A stretch of 64,000 nucleotides of DNA from Lujinxingia vulgaris. Its GTDB lineage: Bacteria > Myxococcota_A > Bradymonadia > Bradymonadales > Bradymonadaceae. The notes under the pieces were generated by a model. That model was not told the origin of the DNA. It did not search any database and saw only the letters and a list, made by a program, of their open reading frames with translations. Made by a program: the position numbers and the translations under genes. The DNA is taken from NCBI RefSeq assembly GCF_007997015.1, contig NZ_VOSM01000001.1, positions 62,001-126,000 of the forward strand, given 5' to 3'. Positions 1 through 8,030 of this stretch are shown here, in pieces (the first letter of the stretch is position 1; each line of letters starts with the position of its first letter).

Positions 1-3000
1 AAGGCGGCGAAGAAGGCCGGGCTCAAGTCGATCATCGGCGTTGAGATGTACATGACATCTCACCCCTACGAAGAGTCCAAGGAGCCGAAGAGCTACCACC
101 TGACGCTGCTCGCGCAGAACCTCACCGGCTACAAAAACCTGATGTACCTCAACTCGATGGGCTGGCTAAACGGCCAGCACGCGCGCACCGGGCTGCCGCG
201 CATCGACTTTGAGCTGCTGGCCGAGCGCAACGAGGGCATCATCTGCCTCTCCGGTGACCTGGGCGGGGAGGTTAATCAGCACATCCTTCGCGGCGATCTC
301 GACGCCGCCCGTGAGGTCGCCGCCCGCTACCGCGAGGTCTTTGGTAAAGATCGCTACTACCTGGAAGTCATGGACAATGCGCTGCCCGAGCAGCGCAAAT
401 GCACCCAGGCGATGGTCGAGATCGGCCGGGAGCTCGACATCGAGCTCGTCGCCACCAACGACTGCCACTACCTGGCCCGCGAAGATGCCCGCGCCCACGC
501 CGTGCTCATGTGCATTCAGCTGGGTAAGACCGTCGACATCGATCGCATCATGGAGCACGGCGTCGACCAGCTCTACGTGCGCAGCGCCGAGGAGATGTAC
601 GAGGCTTTTGCCGACATCCCGCGCGCCTGTGAGAACACCGTGCGCATCGCCGAGATGTGCGACCTGGAGATCCCGCTCGGTGAGGTCTTCCTGCCGCAGT
701 ACGACGTGCCGCAGTCCTTCCGCAACGAGCACGAGGGGGCAGACACCAAGACGATCATCCACGAGTATTTTCGCCACGTGGCCCGCGCCGGGCTTGAGGA
801 GCGTTTTGCGGAGTTCGACGCCCTGGGCGTGAGCTACGACCGCCAGGAGTATGAGGAGCGCCTGGAAGTCGAGATCGGCATCATCTGCCAGATGGACTTT
901 CCGGGCTACTTTCTGATCGTGTGGGACTTCATCGCCTGGTCGCACGAGCACGACATCCCGGTCGGCCCGGGCCGCGGCTCCGGTGCCGGTAGTCTCGTGG
1001 CCTACGCGATGCGCATCACCGACATCGACCCGATGCCTTACGATCTTCTCTTCGAGCGCTTCCTCAACCCGGAGCGCGTCTCGATGCCGGACTTCGACAT
1101 CGACTTCTGCATGAACCGTCGCGGGGAGGTCATCGACTATGTGACCGAGAAGTACGGCTACCATAACGTGGGTCAGATCGTGACCTACGGTCAGCTTAAA
1201 GCCCGCGCGGCGATTAAGGATGTGGGACGAGCGCTGAACTTCAGCTACGGGGAGACCGACCGCCTGGCCAAGCTTGTACCGGATGTGCTGGGCATCTCGC
1301 TGCAGGAGTCGCTGGATCAGGAAAAACGCCTGCGCGACCTCTGCGAAGAAGACGAGCGGGTCGACACCCTCTTCGACATCGCGCTCTCGCTGGAGAACCT
1401 CAACCGCCAGGCGGGCATGCACGCCGCCGGCATCGTGATCTCCGAGACCCCGCTCTGGGACTTCGTGCCGATCTGCCGCGGCGCCAACGGCGAACTGGTG
1501 ACCCAGTACGCCAAAAACGAGGTCGAAGAGGCCGGCCTTGTGAAGTTCGACTTCCTGGGGCTCAAGACGCTCACGGTGCTGCAGGACGCCATCAAGCTCA
1601 TCAACCAGCAGCGTGAGGCCCGCGGCGAAGAGCGTTTCGATCTCAACGCCATCCCGCTTGATGATCCGGAGGTCTTTAAGCTGATCTCCGCCGGCAACAC
1701 CACCGGTGTCTTCCAGCTGGAATCCTCGGGCTTTCAGGAGCTTTTGAAAAAGCTCAAGCCCAACTGTTTTGAAGATATCATCGCCGCGGTGGCCCTCTAC
1801 CGCCCGGGCCCCCTGGGAAGCGGCATGGTCGATGACTTCATCGACCGCAAGCACGGCAGAAAGCAGGTCGAGTACCCGCACCCCTGGCTCGAAGATGTGC
1901 TCAAGCCCACCTACGGGGTCATGGTCTACCAGGAGCAGGTCATGAAGACCGCCCAGGTGATGGCGGGCTACTCGCTGGGCGGCGCCGACCTGCTGCGCCG
2001 CGCCATGGGCAAGAAGAAGCCCGAGGTCATGGCCCAGCAGAAAGAGATCTTCGTGGCGGGCGCGCTCGAAAAAGAGGTCGACGAGCAGAAGGCCTCCGAC
2101 ATCTTCGATCTGATGGCCTATTTCGCGGGTTACGGCTTCAACAAGTCGCACTCGGCGGCCTACGGCCTGATCACCTACCAGACGGCGTATCTGAAGACGC
2201 ACTTCCAGGTGGAGTTTATGGCGGCGCTGATGACCAGCGACCGCGACAACACCGACAAGATCGTGCGTTTTATCAACGAGGCCAAGGGCTTAGGCATCGA
2301 GGTGATGCCCCCCGACGTCAACGAGTCTCTGCTCGACTTCAGCGTTGTCGATCAGAAGATCCGCTTCGGGCTCGCGGCCATTAAGGGCGTGGGCGCAGGC
2401 GTCATTGAGGTGATCCTGGAGGAGCGCGCGGCCAACGGCCCCTTTGAGAATCTTTATGACTTCTGCAGCCGCGTAGACCTCAAGAAGATCAACAAACGCA
2501 CCATTGAGGCGCTGGTCAAAAGCGGGGCGTTCGACTCTATCGGACCGGCGATCACCGAGCAGTACATCGGGGAGATCTGCGCGACCCGCGCCTCGATCTT
2601 CGCGGCAATCGACACCGCAGTGGAGCGCGGCCAGAAGGCTCAGCACGATAAAGCCGTGGGTCAGTCCAGCCTCTTTGGCATGATGGCCCAGGAGGTGCGC
2701 GAAGAGGTGCTCGACGACAGTTATCCGGAGTGCGCCGCCTGGAACGACCGCGAGCTTCTGGAGAACGAGAAGACGCTTCTGGGCTTCTACGTCACCGGCC
2801 ACCCGCTCGACCGCTTTGAGAGCGAGCTGGGGCTCTACGGGGCCTCCACGACTCATGAGTTGATGACGAACGGCTCGCTGCGAAACCGCGCCAACGTGGC
2901 CGTGGCCGGCGTGGTCAGCGCGATGCGCGAGGTGCCGTTGAAGAGCGGTGACGGGCGCATGGGCTTTATCACCATTGAAGATAAGACCGGTGAGATTGAG

Positions 3001-3411
3001 GCGATCGCGTTTAGCTCGGTCTACGCCGAGGCCGAAGAGGTGATTAAGAGCGGTGAACCCCTCCTCATCAAGGGCCAGATCCAGGAGGAGGGCGACCCGG
3101 AAAACCGCACTCGCCGCATTCGCCTGGAGTCGGCGTCGACGCTGGAGTCGGAGCGCGAGTCGAAGGTGCGCCAGGTCATCGTGGAGATCGGCGTGGAGCA
3201 GGTCACCAACGGCCAGCTCAAAGAGCTGCAAAAGGTGCTCGCTGCGAACTCCGGGCATTGCCGCACGACGCTCGTCTTTAAGAAACAGACCGCCCAGGGC
3301 GTCGGGGAGGCGCAGGTGGTGCTTCCGGTCGACTTTGCGACCCGCCCCACCGACGGGTTGCTGATGTCGATCGAGCGGCTCTTTGGCAGAAAATCAGTGC
3401 GATTGAGCTAA
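1..3411 (+). CDS. dnaE: DNA polymerase III alpha subunit, 5'-truncated by window edge
   Basis: This is the replicative polymerase catalytic subunit. The reading frame is open from base 1, and the residues before the first in-window ATG (KAGLKSIIGVEMYM) already match the PHP domain, so the gene starts outside the window; about 1137 residues are visible and only some 50 should be missing. The polymerase palm motif MPDFDIDFCMNRRGEV and the later KFDFLGLKTLT carry the expected catalytic aspartates. The active-site loop GPGRGSGAGSL, a helix-hairpin-helix/tau-binding part and a C-terminal OB domain (VAVAGVVSAMREVPL onward) follow in order. A terminator follows, so it is probably transcribed separately from recA. 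The frame looks intact. Confidence 0.97.
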   Translation, partial: KAAKKAGLKSIIGVEMYMTSHPYEESKEPKSYHLTLLAQNLTGYKNLMYLNSMGWLNGQHARTGLPRIDFELLAERNEGIICLSGDLGGEVNQHILRGDLDAAREVAARYREVFGKDRYYLEVMDNALPEQRKCTQAMVEIGRELDIELVATNDCHYLAREDARAHAVLMCIQLGKTVDIDRIMEHGVDQLYVRSAEEMYEAFADIPRACENTVRIAEMCDLEIPLGEVFLPQYDVPQSFRNEHEGADTKTIIHEYFRHVARAGLEERFAEFDALGVSYDRQEYEERLEVEIGIICQMDFPGYFLIVWDFIAWSHEHDIPVGPGRGSGAGSLVAYAMRITDIDPMPYDLLFERFLNPERVSMPDFDIDFCMNRRGEVIDYVTEKYGYHNVGQIVTYGQLKARAAIKDVGRALNFSYGETDRLAKLVPDVLGISLQESLDQEKRLRDLCEEDERVDTLFDIALSLENLNRQAGMHAAGIVISETPLWDFVPICRGANGELVTQYAKNEVEEAGLVKFDFLGLKTLTVLQDAIKLINQQREARGEERFDLNAIPLDDPEVFKLISAGNTTGVFQLESSGFQELLKKLKPNCFEDIIAAVALYRPGPLGSGMVDDFIDRKHGRKQVEYPHPWLEDVLKPTYGVMVYQEQVMKTAQVMAGYSLGGADLLRRAMGKKKPEVMAQQKEIFVAGALEKEVDEQKASDIFDLMAYFAGYGFNKSHSAAYGLITYQTAYLKTHFQVEFMAALMTSDRDNTDKIVRFINEAKGLGIEVMPPDVNESLLDFSVVDQKIRFGLAAIKGVGAGVIEVILEERAANGPFENLYDFCSRVDLKKINKRTIEALVKSGAFDSIGPAITEQYIGEICATRASIFAAIDTAVERGQKAQHDKAVGQSSLFGMMAQEVREEVLDDSYPECAAWNDRELLENEKTLLGFYVTGHPLDRFESELGLYGASTTHELMTNGSLRNRANVAVAGVVSAMREVPLKSGDGRMGFITIEDKTGEIEAIAFSSVYAEAEEVIKSGEPLLIKGQIQEEGDPENRTRRIRLESASTLESERESKVRQVIVEIGVEQVTNGQLKELQKVLAANSGHCRTTLVFKKQTAQGVGEAQVVLPVDFATRPTDGLLMSIERLFGRKSVRLS

Positions 3412-3472
3412 AATTCGCATTTGCCGCGTGCGCAGAAATCCCGCGTGGTTCAAGCTCGAAGTCGCCATCGGA

Positions 3473-3506
3473 GAGCGCGCCTGAAAAGGCGCGCTCATTT
3501 TTTTTT
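3473..3506 (+). terminator. Rho-independent terminator after dnaE
   Basis: A perfect 9-bp GC-rich stem (GAGCGCGCC / GGCGCGCTC) around a TGAAAA loop is followed by an A and nine T residues. It lies 62 bases after the dnaE stop. Confidence 0.9.
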
Positions 3507-3607
3507 CATCATTCAGGAAAGATCCGGGCGCGGCGAACGATAATAAACGTGCGGCCGGGAGGGTGTTTGGATGTATTTATGATCGTATCGCGAGCCGTTA
3601 AGACCTG

Positions 3608-3636
3608 TTGACGGGGGGCGTCGGGGTGACTATACA
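3608..3636 (+). promoter_or_regulatory. Sigma70-type promoter for recA
   Basis: TTGACG at 3608-3613 and TATACA at 3631-3636 are separated by exactly 17 bases, about 110 bases before the recA start. The rest of the 333-base gap between dnaE and recA (3412-3744) holds the dnaE terminator and no convincing gene. No clear LexA site was recognised; a TGTTCGGG stretch just after the -10 resembles only half of the myxobacterial SOS consensus. Confidence 0.7.
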
Positions 3637-3744
3637 CGTGTTTAGTGTTCGGGTGTGCAGGGGAGCCCGACCTCGTCAACGGACCGATTCAGACTTCGCT
3701 CGCCAGCCATGGAGGTTGGGGGGCCACTCTTTGGAGATAGCGAT

Positions 3745-4782
3745 ATGTCGACCGATAAGAGCAACAAAGACAAGGCGTTGGACCTGACGGTTAAGGCGAT
3801 CGAGAAGCAGTTCGGCAAGGGCTCGATCATGCGCCTGGGCACCGACGATGCGCTGGTGCGCGTGGAGAACCCGATCTCCACCGGCTCCATCTCGCTGGAC
3901 ATCGCGCTCGGGGTTGGCGGCTACCCGCGCGGCCGCGTCATCGAGATTTATGGGCCGGAGTCCTCTGGTAAGACGACGCTGACCCTGCACGCGCTGGCTG
4001 CGGCGCAGCGCGCCGGCGGTGTGGCGGCGTTCATCGACGCGGAGCACGCCCTCGACGTCAAATACGCCCAGGCGCTGGGCGTGAACATCGAAGAGCTGCT
4101 GGTGAGCCAGCCCGATACCGGTGAGCAGGCGCTTGAGATCGTGGACATGCTGGTGCGCTCCAACGCCATCGACCTGCTGGTCGTCGACTCGGTCGCCGCG
4201 CTTACCCCGCGCGCCGAGATCGAAGGTGAGATGGGCGACTCGCACATGGGTCTGCAGGCGCGTCTGATGAGCCAGGCGCTGCGTAAGCTTACCGGCACGA
4301 TCGCCAAGTCGCGCACCTGCGTGATCTTCATTAACCAGATCCGTATGAAGATCGGCGTGATGTTCGGCAACCCCGAGACCACCACCGGTGGTAACGCGCT
4401 CAAATTCTACTCCTCGGTGCGTATGGACATCCGCCGCATCGGCGCCATCAAAGATGGCACCGACCTGACCGGTAACCGCACCCGCGTGAAGGTTGTCAAA
4501 AACAAGGTCGCGCCGCCCTTTAAAGAGGCCGAGTTCGACATCATGTACGGCCAGGGCATCAGCCGTCAGGGCGACCTGGTGGACCTGGGCTCGGAGATCG
4601 GCGTGATCGATAAGGCCGGCTCCTGGTACAGCTACGGCGACGATCGCCTGGGGCAGGGCCGCGAGAACGCCAAGCAGTTTTTGATCGACAACCCTGAGAT
4701 TGAGGCCGAGATCGAGGCCAAGATCCGCGAGCATTACGGTATGGCGCCGCCGAAGGTTGCTGAAGAGGCCGCCGAGGCCTGA
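3745..4782 (+). CDS. recA: Recombinase RecA
   Basis: RecA forms ATP-dependent filaments on single-stranded DNA for homologous recombination and SOS induction in the cytoplasm. The protein is 345 residues, the usual size. The Walker A motif GPESSGKT lies at about residues 70-77, and the DNA-binding loop region with [20 protein letters not shown] is intact. An upstream in-frame ATG at 3655 would add 30 non-conserved residues, but the ATG at 3745 has a GGAG 8 bases upstream and gives the canonical N-terminus ([14 protein letters not shown]). A strong promoter precedes it and a wobble-paired hairpin with a T run follows, so it looks monocistronic. Confidence 0.98.
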   Translation: MSTDKSNKDKALDLTVKAIEKQFGKGSIMRLGTDDALVRVENPISTGSISLDIALGVGGYPRGRVIEIYGPESSGKTTLTLHALAAAQRAGGVAAFIDAEHALDVKYAQALGVNIEELLVSQPDTGEQALEIVDMLVRSNAIDLLVVDSVAALTPRAEIEGEMGDSHMGLQARLMSQALRKLTGTIAKSRTCVIFINQIRMKIGVMFGNPETTTGGNALKFYSSVRMDIRRIGAIKDGTDLTGNRTRVKVVKNKVAPPFKEAEFDIMYGQGISRQGDLVDLGSEIGVIDKAGSWYSYGDDRLGQGRENAKQFLIDNPEIEAEIEAKIREHYGMAPPKVAEEAAEA

Positions 4783-4835
4783 ACAGCACCCGCGACTGTG
4801 TGCAAGAAGACCGGCGAGTAGCGCGCCGGTGAGAA

Positions 4836-4868
4836 GCGGCCTGCCCGATGAGGGGAGGTCGCTTTTTT
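4836..4868 (+). terminator. Probable terminator after recA
   Basis: A stem GCGGCCT / AGGTCGC (one G-T wobble) with a 13-base loop is followed by six T residues, 53 bases after the recA stop. Confidence 0.65.
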
Positions 4869-4956
4869 GTGGCTCCGAGGGGAGGCTGGCTTGCCAGATG
4901 GCGGGTTGAGTTTAGCAGGCTGGCATGCCACAATCGCGCCAGTTTCCCCGCACTTC

Positions 4957-5120
4957 ACGACGCCATGAGGAGAAGTTGATGTCGCTGGATGCGAGATCGA
5001 GAGTGACGCGGACAAGGCGCAAAACGCAGGCGATGCTCTGGCATCGTCGAGGCCTTGCAACGCCGGCCGCAATGCTCTCGATGCAGCAGACGCGGCGTCA
5101 ACACGAGCTCAGGGCGTAAT
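4957..5120 (+). repeat. 164-bp dispersed element, copy 1, with inverted ends
   Basis: This element fills most of the 440-base gap between recA and the pilT-like gene (4783-5222). It aligns without gaps, at about 130 of 164 positions, to the reverse complement of 16872-17035. The core ACAAGGCGCAAAACGCAG is identical in both copies. The ends are imperfect inverted repeats of about 28 bases (18 of 28 matching here), and the centre can fold as a hairpin (CGATGC, 4-base loop, GCATCG). No coding potential is shared by the copies, and no target-site duplication was seen. It resembles a MITE or a structured intergenic repeat. Confidence 0.8.
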
Positions 5121-5222
5121 TAAGCGTCGGCCGCGCCATGCGGCCTGAGCGAGCGCGCCGGGCGCCAGTGAGCTTCTCAGGGGAGTCACCACGCCGCCGG
5201 ACGCAGCACCAGGATTAAGGCG

Positions 5223-6407
5223 ATGAGCAGCAATCAGGACCTCAACAAGATCTTGCAGATCGCCGTTAAAGGCGGGGCCAGCGACATTCATATCAAGGCG
5301 GGGCTGCCGCCGATCTTCCGGATCGACGGGGCACTTTTGCCGCTGCGCGAAGCGCGGCGCTTAAGCCCCGAAGAGATCGGGAAGATGGCCTCTGACATCA
5401 TGGCGCGTTTTCAGCGCGAGCAGTTCCAGGAGACCCTGGATATCGACCTCTCCTACGGGGTGCCCGGGGTGGGGCGTTTTCGCGTCAACGTCTTTCAGCA
5501 GCGCGGCTCGATCGGGATGGTCTTCCGGGTCATTCCCTTTAAGGTCGCCTCGATCGAAGAGCTCTTGCTTCCCGACGCGGTGCGCACCCTGGCCGATGAG
5601 CGCCGCGGGTTGATCCTTGTGACCGGCGCCACCGGCAGCGGCAAATCCACGACGCTGGCCTCGATGGTTGATTACATCAACCAGACGCGCACCTCGCATA
5701 TCATCACGATTGAAGATCCCATTGAGTTTTTGATCCGCGATAAGCGCAGCATCATCAACCAGCGCGAGATCGGCAACGATACCAACACCTTTGCCCGCGC
5801 GCTCAAGGCCGCGCTTCGCCAGGATCCGGACGTCATCATGATGGGGGAGATGCGCGACCTGGAGACGATCGAGATCGCGATGACCGCCGCCGAGACCGGC
5901 CACCTGGTCATGTCGACCCTGCACACGGTGGACGCCGCCGAGGCCGTCACCCGTATCGTGACCGCCTTCCCGCCGCATATGCGCGACCAGGCCCGTTACC
6001 AGTTTGCCAACCTCTTCCGCGGGGTGGTCGCTCAGCGTCTTGTGCCTCGCGCCGACGGAAAGGGCCGGGTGCCCGCGGTTGAAGTCATGCTCTCCACCGC
6101 GCGCCTGCGCGAGATGATCCTGGAGGAAGCCACCGCGCGCTCGCTCACCGAGCAGATCGCCAAGGGCTTTGATAACTACGGGATGCAGAGCTTTGACCAG
6201 TCGCTGATGTGGCTTTTGCAAAACGGCTACATCACCTACGAAGAGGCGTTGATTCAGTCGAGCAACCCCGATGACTTTGCGCTGCGCGTCAGCGGCATCG
6301 GCTCGACCAGCGGCGATGGGCAGTGGCAGGGCTTTGAGGGCCGCGAGAAGGCCAGCCCGGTTGAGGATGACTTCGATCTGGATGAGTTTGAGATCGATCG
6401 ATTTTAA
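5223..6407 (+). CDS. pilT: PilT/PilU-family type IV pilus retraction ATPase
   Basis: A hexameric cytoplasmic ATPase of the PilT family, which depolymerises type IV pili and drives twitching. Visible features are an N-terminal PAS-like part with the family motif ASDIHIKAG (residues 19-27), Walker A GATGSGKST (135-143), an Asp/Walker B stretch DPDVIMMGEMRD near residue 200 and a His box GHLVMSTLHT near residue 225. Length (394) is slightly above typical PilT (about 345-370) because of an acidic C-terminal tail ending DDFDLDEFEIDRF. No pilus genes adjoin it, so PilT and PilU cannot be separated from sequence alone. The ATG follows a weak AAGG. Confidence 0.9.
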   Translation: MSSNQDLNKILQIAVKGGASDIHIKAGLPPIFRIDGALLPLREARRLSPEEIGKMASDIMARFQREQFQETLDIDLSYGVPGVGRFRVNVFQQRGSIGMVFRVIPFKVASIEELLLPDAVRTLADERRGLILVTGATGSGKSTTLASMVDYINQTRTSHIITIEDPIEFLIRDKRSIINQREIGNDTNTFARALKAALRQDPDVIMMGEMRDLETIEIAMTAAETGHLVMSTLHTVDAAEAVTRIVTAFPPHMRDQARYQFANLFRGVVAQRLVPRADGKGRVPAVEVMLSTARLREMILEEATARSLTEQIAKGFDNYGMQSFDQSLMWLLQNGYITYEEALIQSSNPDDFALRVSGIGSTSGDGQWQGFEGREKASPVEDDFDLDEFEIDRF

Positions 6408-6519
6408 GAGCTGCGCCCCTCGCCGAGAGACTGGCGGTGGGGCGCGATGGTGTTGAATCCAACATGGCGGCTCGTCGATGGCGAGCGCGCGTGATGAACC
6501 ACGGTGACGGGGTCGAGAC

Positions 6520-7953
6520 GTGAAGATTGAGCAGCGCAAGAAGACATCCTGGCAGACGCTCGCGGCGATTCTGGCCTGGGCGGCGGTAATGTTGCTGGCC
6601 AGCGTGGCCACCGCCCAGGGGCGAGGCGACGATGAGGAGGCCACCCGCGTGACCCTGACCGAGGTTCCGGGCGGGGGCACCGCGCGTCTGATCATGGAGC
6701 TGCGCGACATCAGCGGGATCGATGTGCGCGACGCCGATTGGTTTGCCAATCAGGTGCGCGGCCGCGCGTTTCGCATCGAAGGCATCACCGATCGCTCCTC
6801 CGATATGATGTGGGTGATGCGCGGCGGCAGCATCGCGGTGGTCATCCACCTGGTGGAGTACGACGCCCAGGAGTACCGGGTGCAGTTCATCACCGCCGAG
6901 AGCGGCACCCCGGCGCATCAGTTTCCCATCGATCGCAGCGAGGAGGGGCTCAATCGCACCGGCGCGCGTATGATCCGCGCGGAGCTTGAGCGTTTTCTGG
7001 GCATCGGCGGCGCGCCGGTGGCCCAGCCGGCGCCTCAAGAGACGCAGCAGCCCTCGGAGCCGGCTGCGCAGCCGGCTGAAACACAGCCGGGCGAGCGCGC
7101 TCAGACCCCGCCCACCGAGAGCGCCCCGGCCCAGGCGGAAGTTGCGCCGATCGAAGACGATCTCGATCCTAGCGACCCGGAGGCGATGCGCCGCCGGGCC
7201 GCAGCCGAGGAGCAGGCGCTGCTTGACGCGCTCTCGCGCAACTGGTTGTGGGTCCGCGGCTACGGCCGGATGTTCCGCAAAGACTTCATGGTCGCCGGTG
7301 AGAGCGCCATCTTCAGCTACAAGTCGGCCAGCTTCCCCGGCTTTGAGCTCGACGTGGAGGCCTTTCCCTTCGGTCGCACCAACCCGGAGATGGTCGCCGC
7401 CGGTATCTACGTCAACTACAGCCACGGCTTCGACGGGCTGAACATCGTCACCGAAGATGAGACCGGGGTCAGCGAGCAGGCCGTCAGCCTGCAGTCGATG
7501 GTCATTGAGGGTGGCGCGATCTACCGCCTGGACTCTCCGCTGGATAACTCCAACCGCCAACTTCGCTTTAAGCTCGGCGCGCGCTACGACGGCTTCAGCG
7601 CCACCGAGAACCCGATTTTGCCCTCGACCAGTGTGATCTCGCTGGTGGTGGGGACGCGCCTTGTGCTGCCGGTGATCGTCGAGGAGTTCGCCGTGACCGC
7701 CGGCGTGGACGTGGCGCCGGTGTCGGTCTTTAGCAAGGGCGGGGAGGTCTTCGGAACAGACTCCTTTAGCTACGGGTTTGGCACAGAGCTCGGGTTTGTG
7801 TACGAGTTTATGGACAACCTGTTCATGTCAGCGTCTTATGGGTTCCGCATCACGCGCAGCGACTTCACCGGTCAGGGGGAGAGTGAGTTCGCGGAGTCGG
7901 ATGCGTTCGATATGAACCAGGGCCTGAAGGTAGGCGTCGTCTACCAGTATTGA
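6520..7953 (+). CDS. Secreted outer-membrane beta-barrel-like protein with a Pro/Gln/Ala-rich linker
   Basis: Function not recognised. The GTG start gives a clear signal peptide (basic KIEQRKK, hydrophobic core, cleavage near VATAQG). An N-terminal soluble domain (about residues 35-165) is joined through a low-complexity linker rich in Pro, Ala, Gln and Glu (about 170-230) to a C-terminal region from about 240 whose alternating aromatic/hydrophobic strands and glycine turns suggest an outer-membrane barrel (for example VYEFMDNLFMSASYGFRI, ending KVGVVYQY). It may be co-transcribed with the pilT-like gene (112-base gap), but no functional link is shown. Confidence 0.7.
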   Translation: MKIEQRKKTSWQTLAAILAWAAVMLLASVATAQGRGDDEEATRVTLTEVPGGGTARLIMELRDISGIDVRDADWFANQVRGRAFRIEGITDRSSDMMWVMRGGSIAVVIHLVEYDAQEYRVQFITAESGTPAHQFPIDRSEEGLNRTGARMIRAELERFLGIGGAPVAQPAPQETQQPSEPAAQPAETQPGERAQTPPTESAPAQAEVAPIEDDLDPSDPEAMRRRAAAEEQALLDALSRNWLWVRGYGRMFRKDFMVAGESAIFSYKSASFPGFELDVEAFPFGRTNPEMVAAGIYVNYSHGFDGLNIVTEDETGVSEQAVSLQSMVIEGGAIYRLDSPLDNSNRQLRFKLGARYDGFSATENPILPSTSVISLVVGTRLVLPVIVEEFAVTAGVDVAPVSVFSKGGEVFGTDSFSYGFGTELGFVYEFMDNLFMSASYGFRITRSDFTGQGESEFAESDAFDMNQGLKVGVVYQY

Positions 7954-8030
7954 GGTCGCACCCCTGGTCGTGTGCGCCTCGCCAGTCACGGTGAGGCGCC
8001 TGGCCTTTCTTGCAGGTAAGAGGCAGTTCG

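Noticed and set aside
166-2202. 678-codon open frame antisense to dnaE
   Set aside because: It lies wholly opposite an unambiguous dnaE; long antisense ORFs arise from high GC and codon bias. No family motif was seen.
3631-3650. SOS/LexA box over the recA promoter
   Set aside because: Only a partial half-site (TGTTCGGG) was seen; the rest of the myxobacterial consensus does not match.
4925-5119. 64-codon plus-strand ORF inside repeat copy 1
   Set aside because: It is not maintained as a reading frame in copy 2 and has no ribosome site or known motif.
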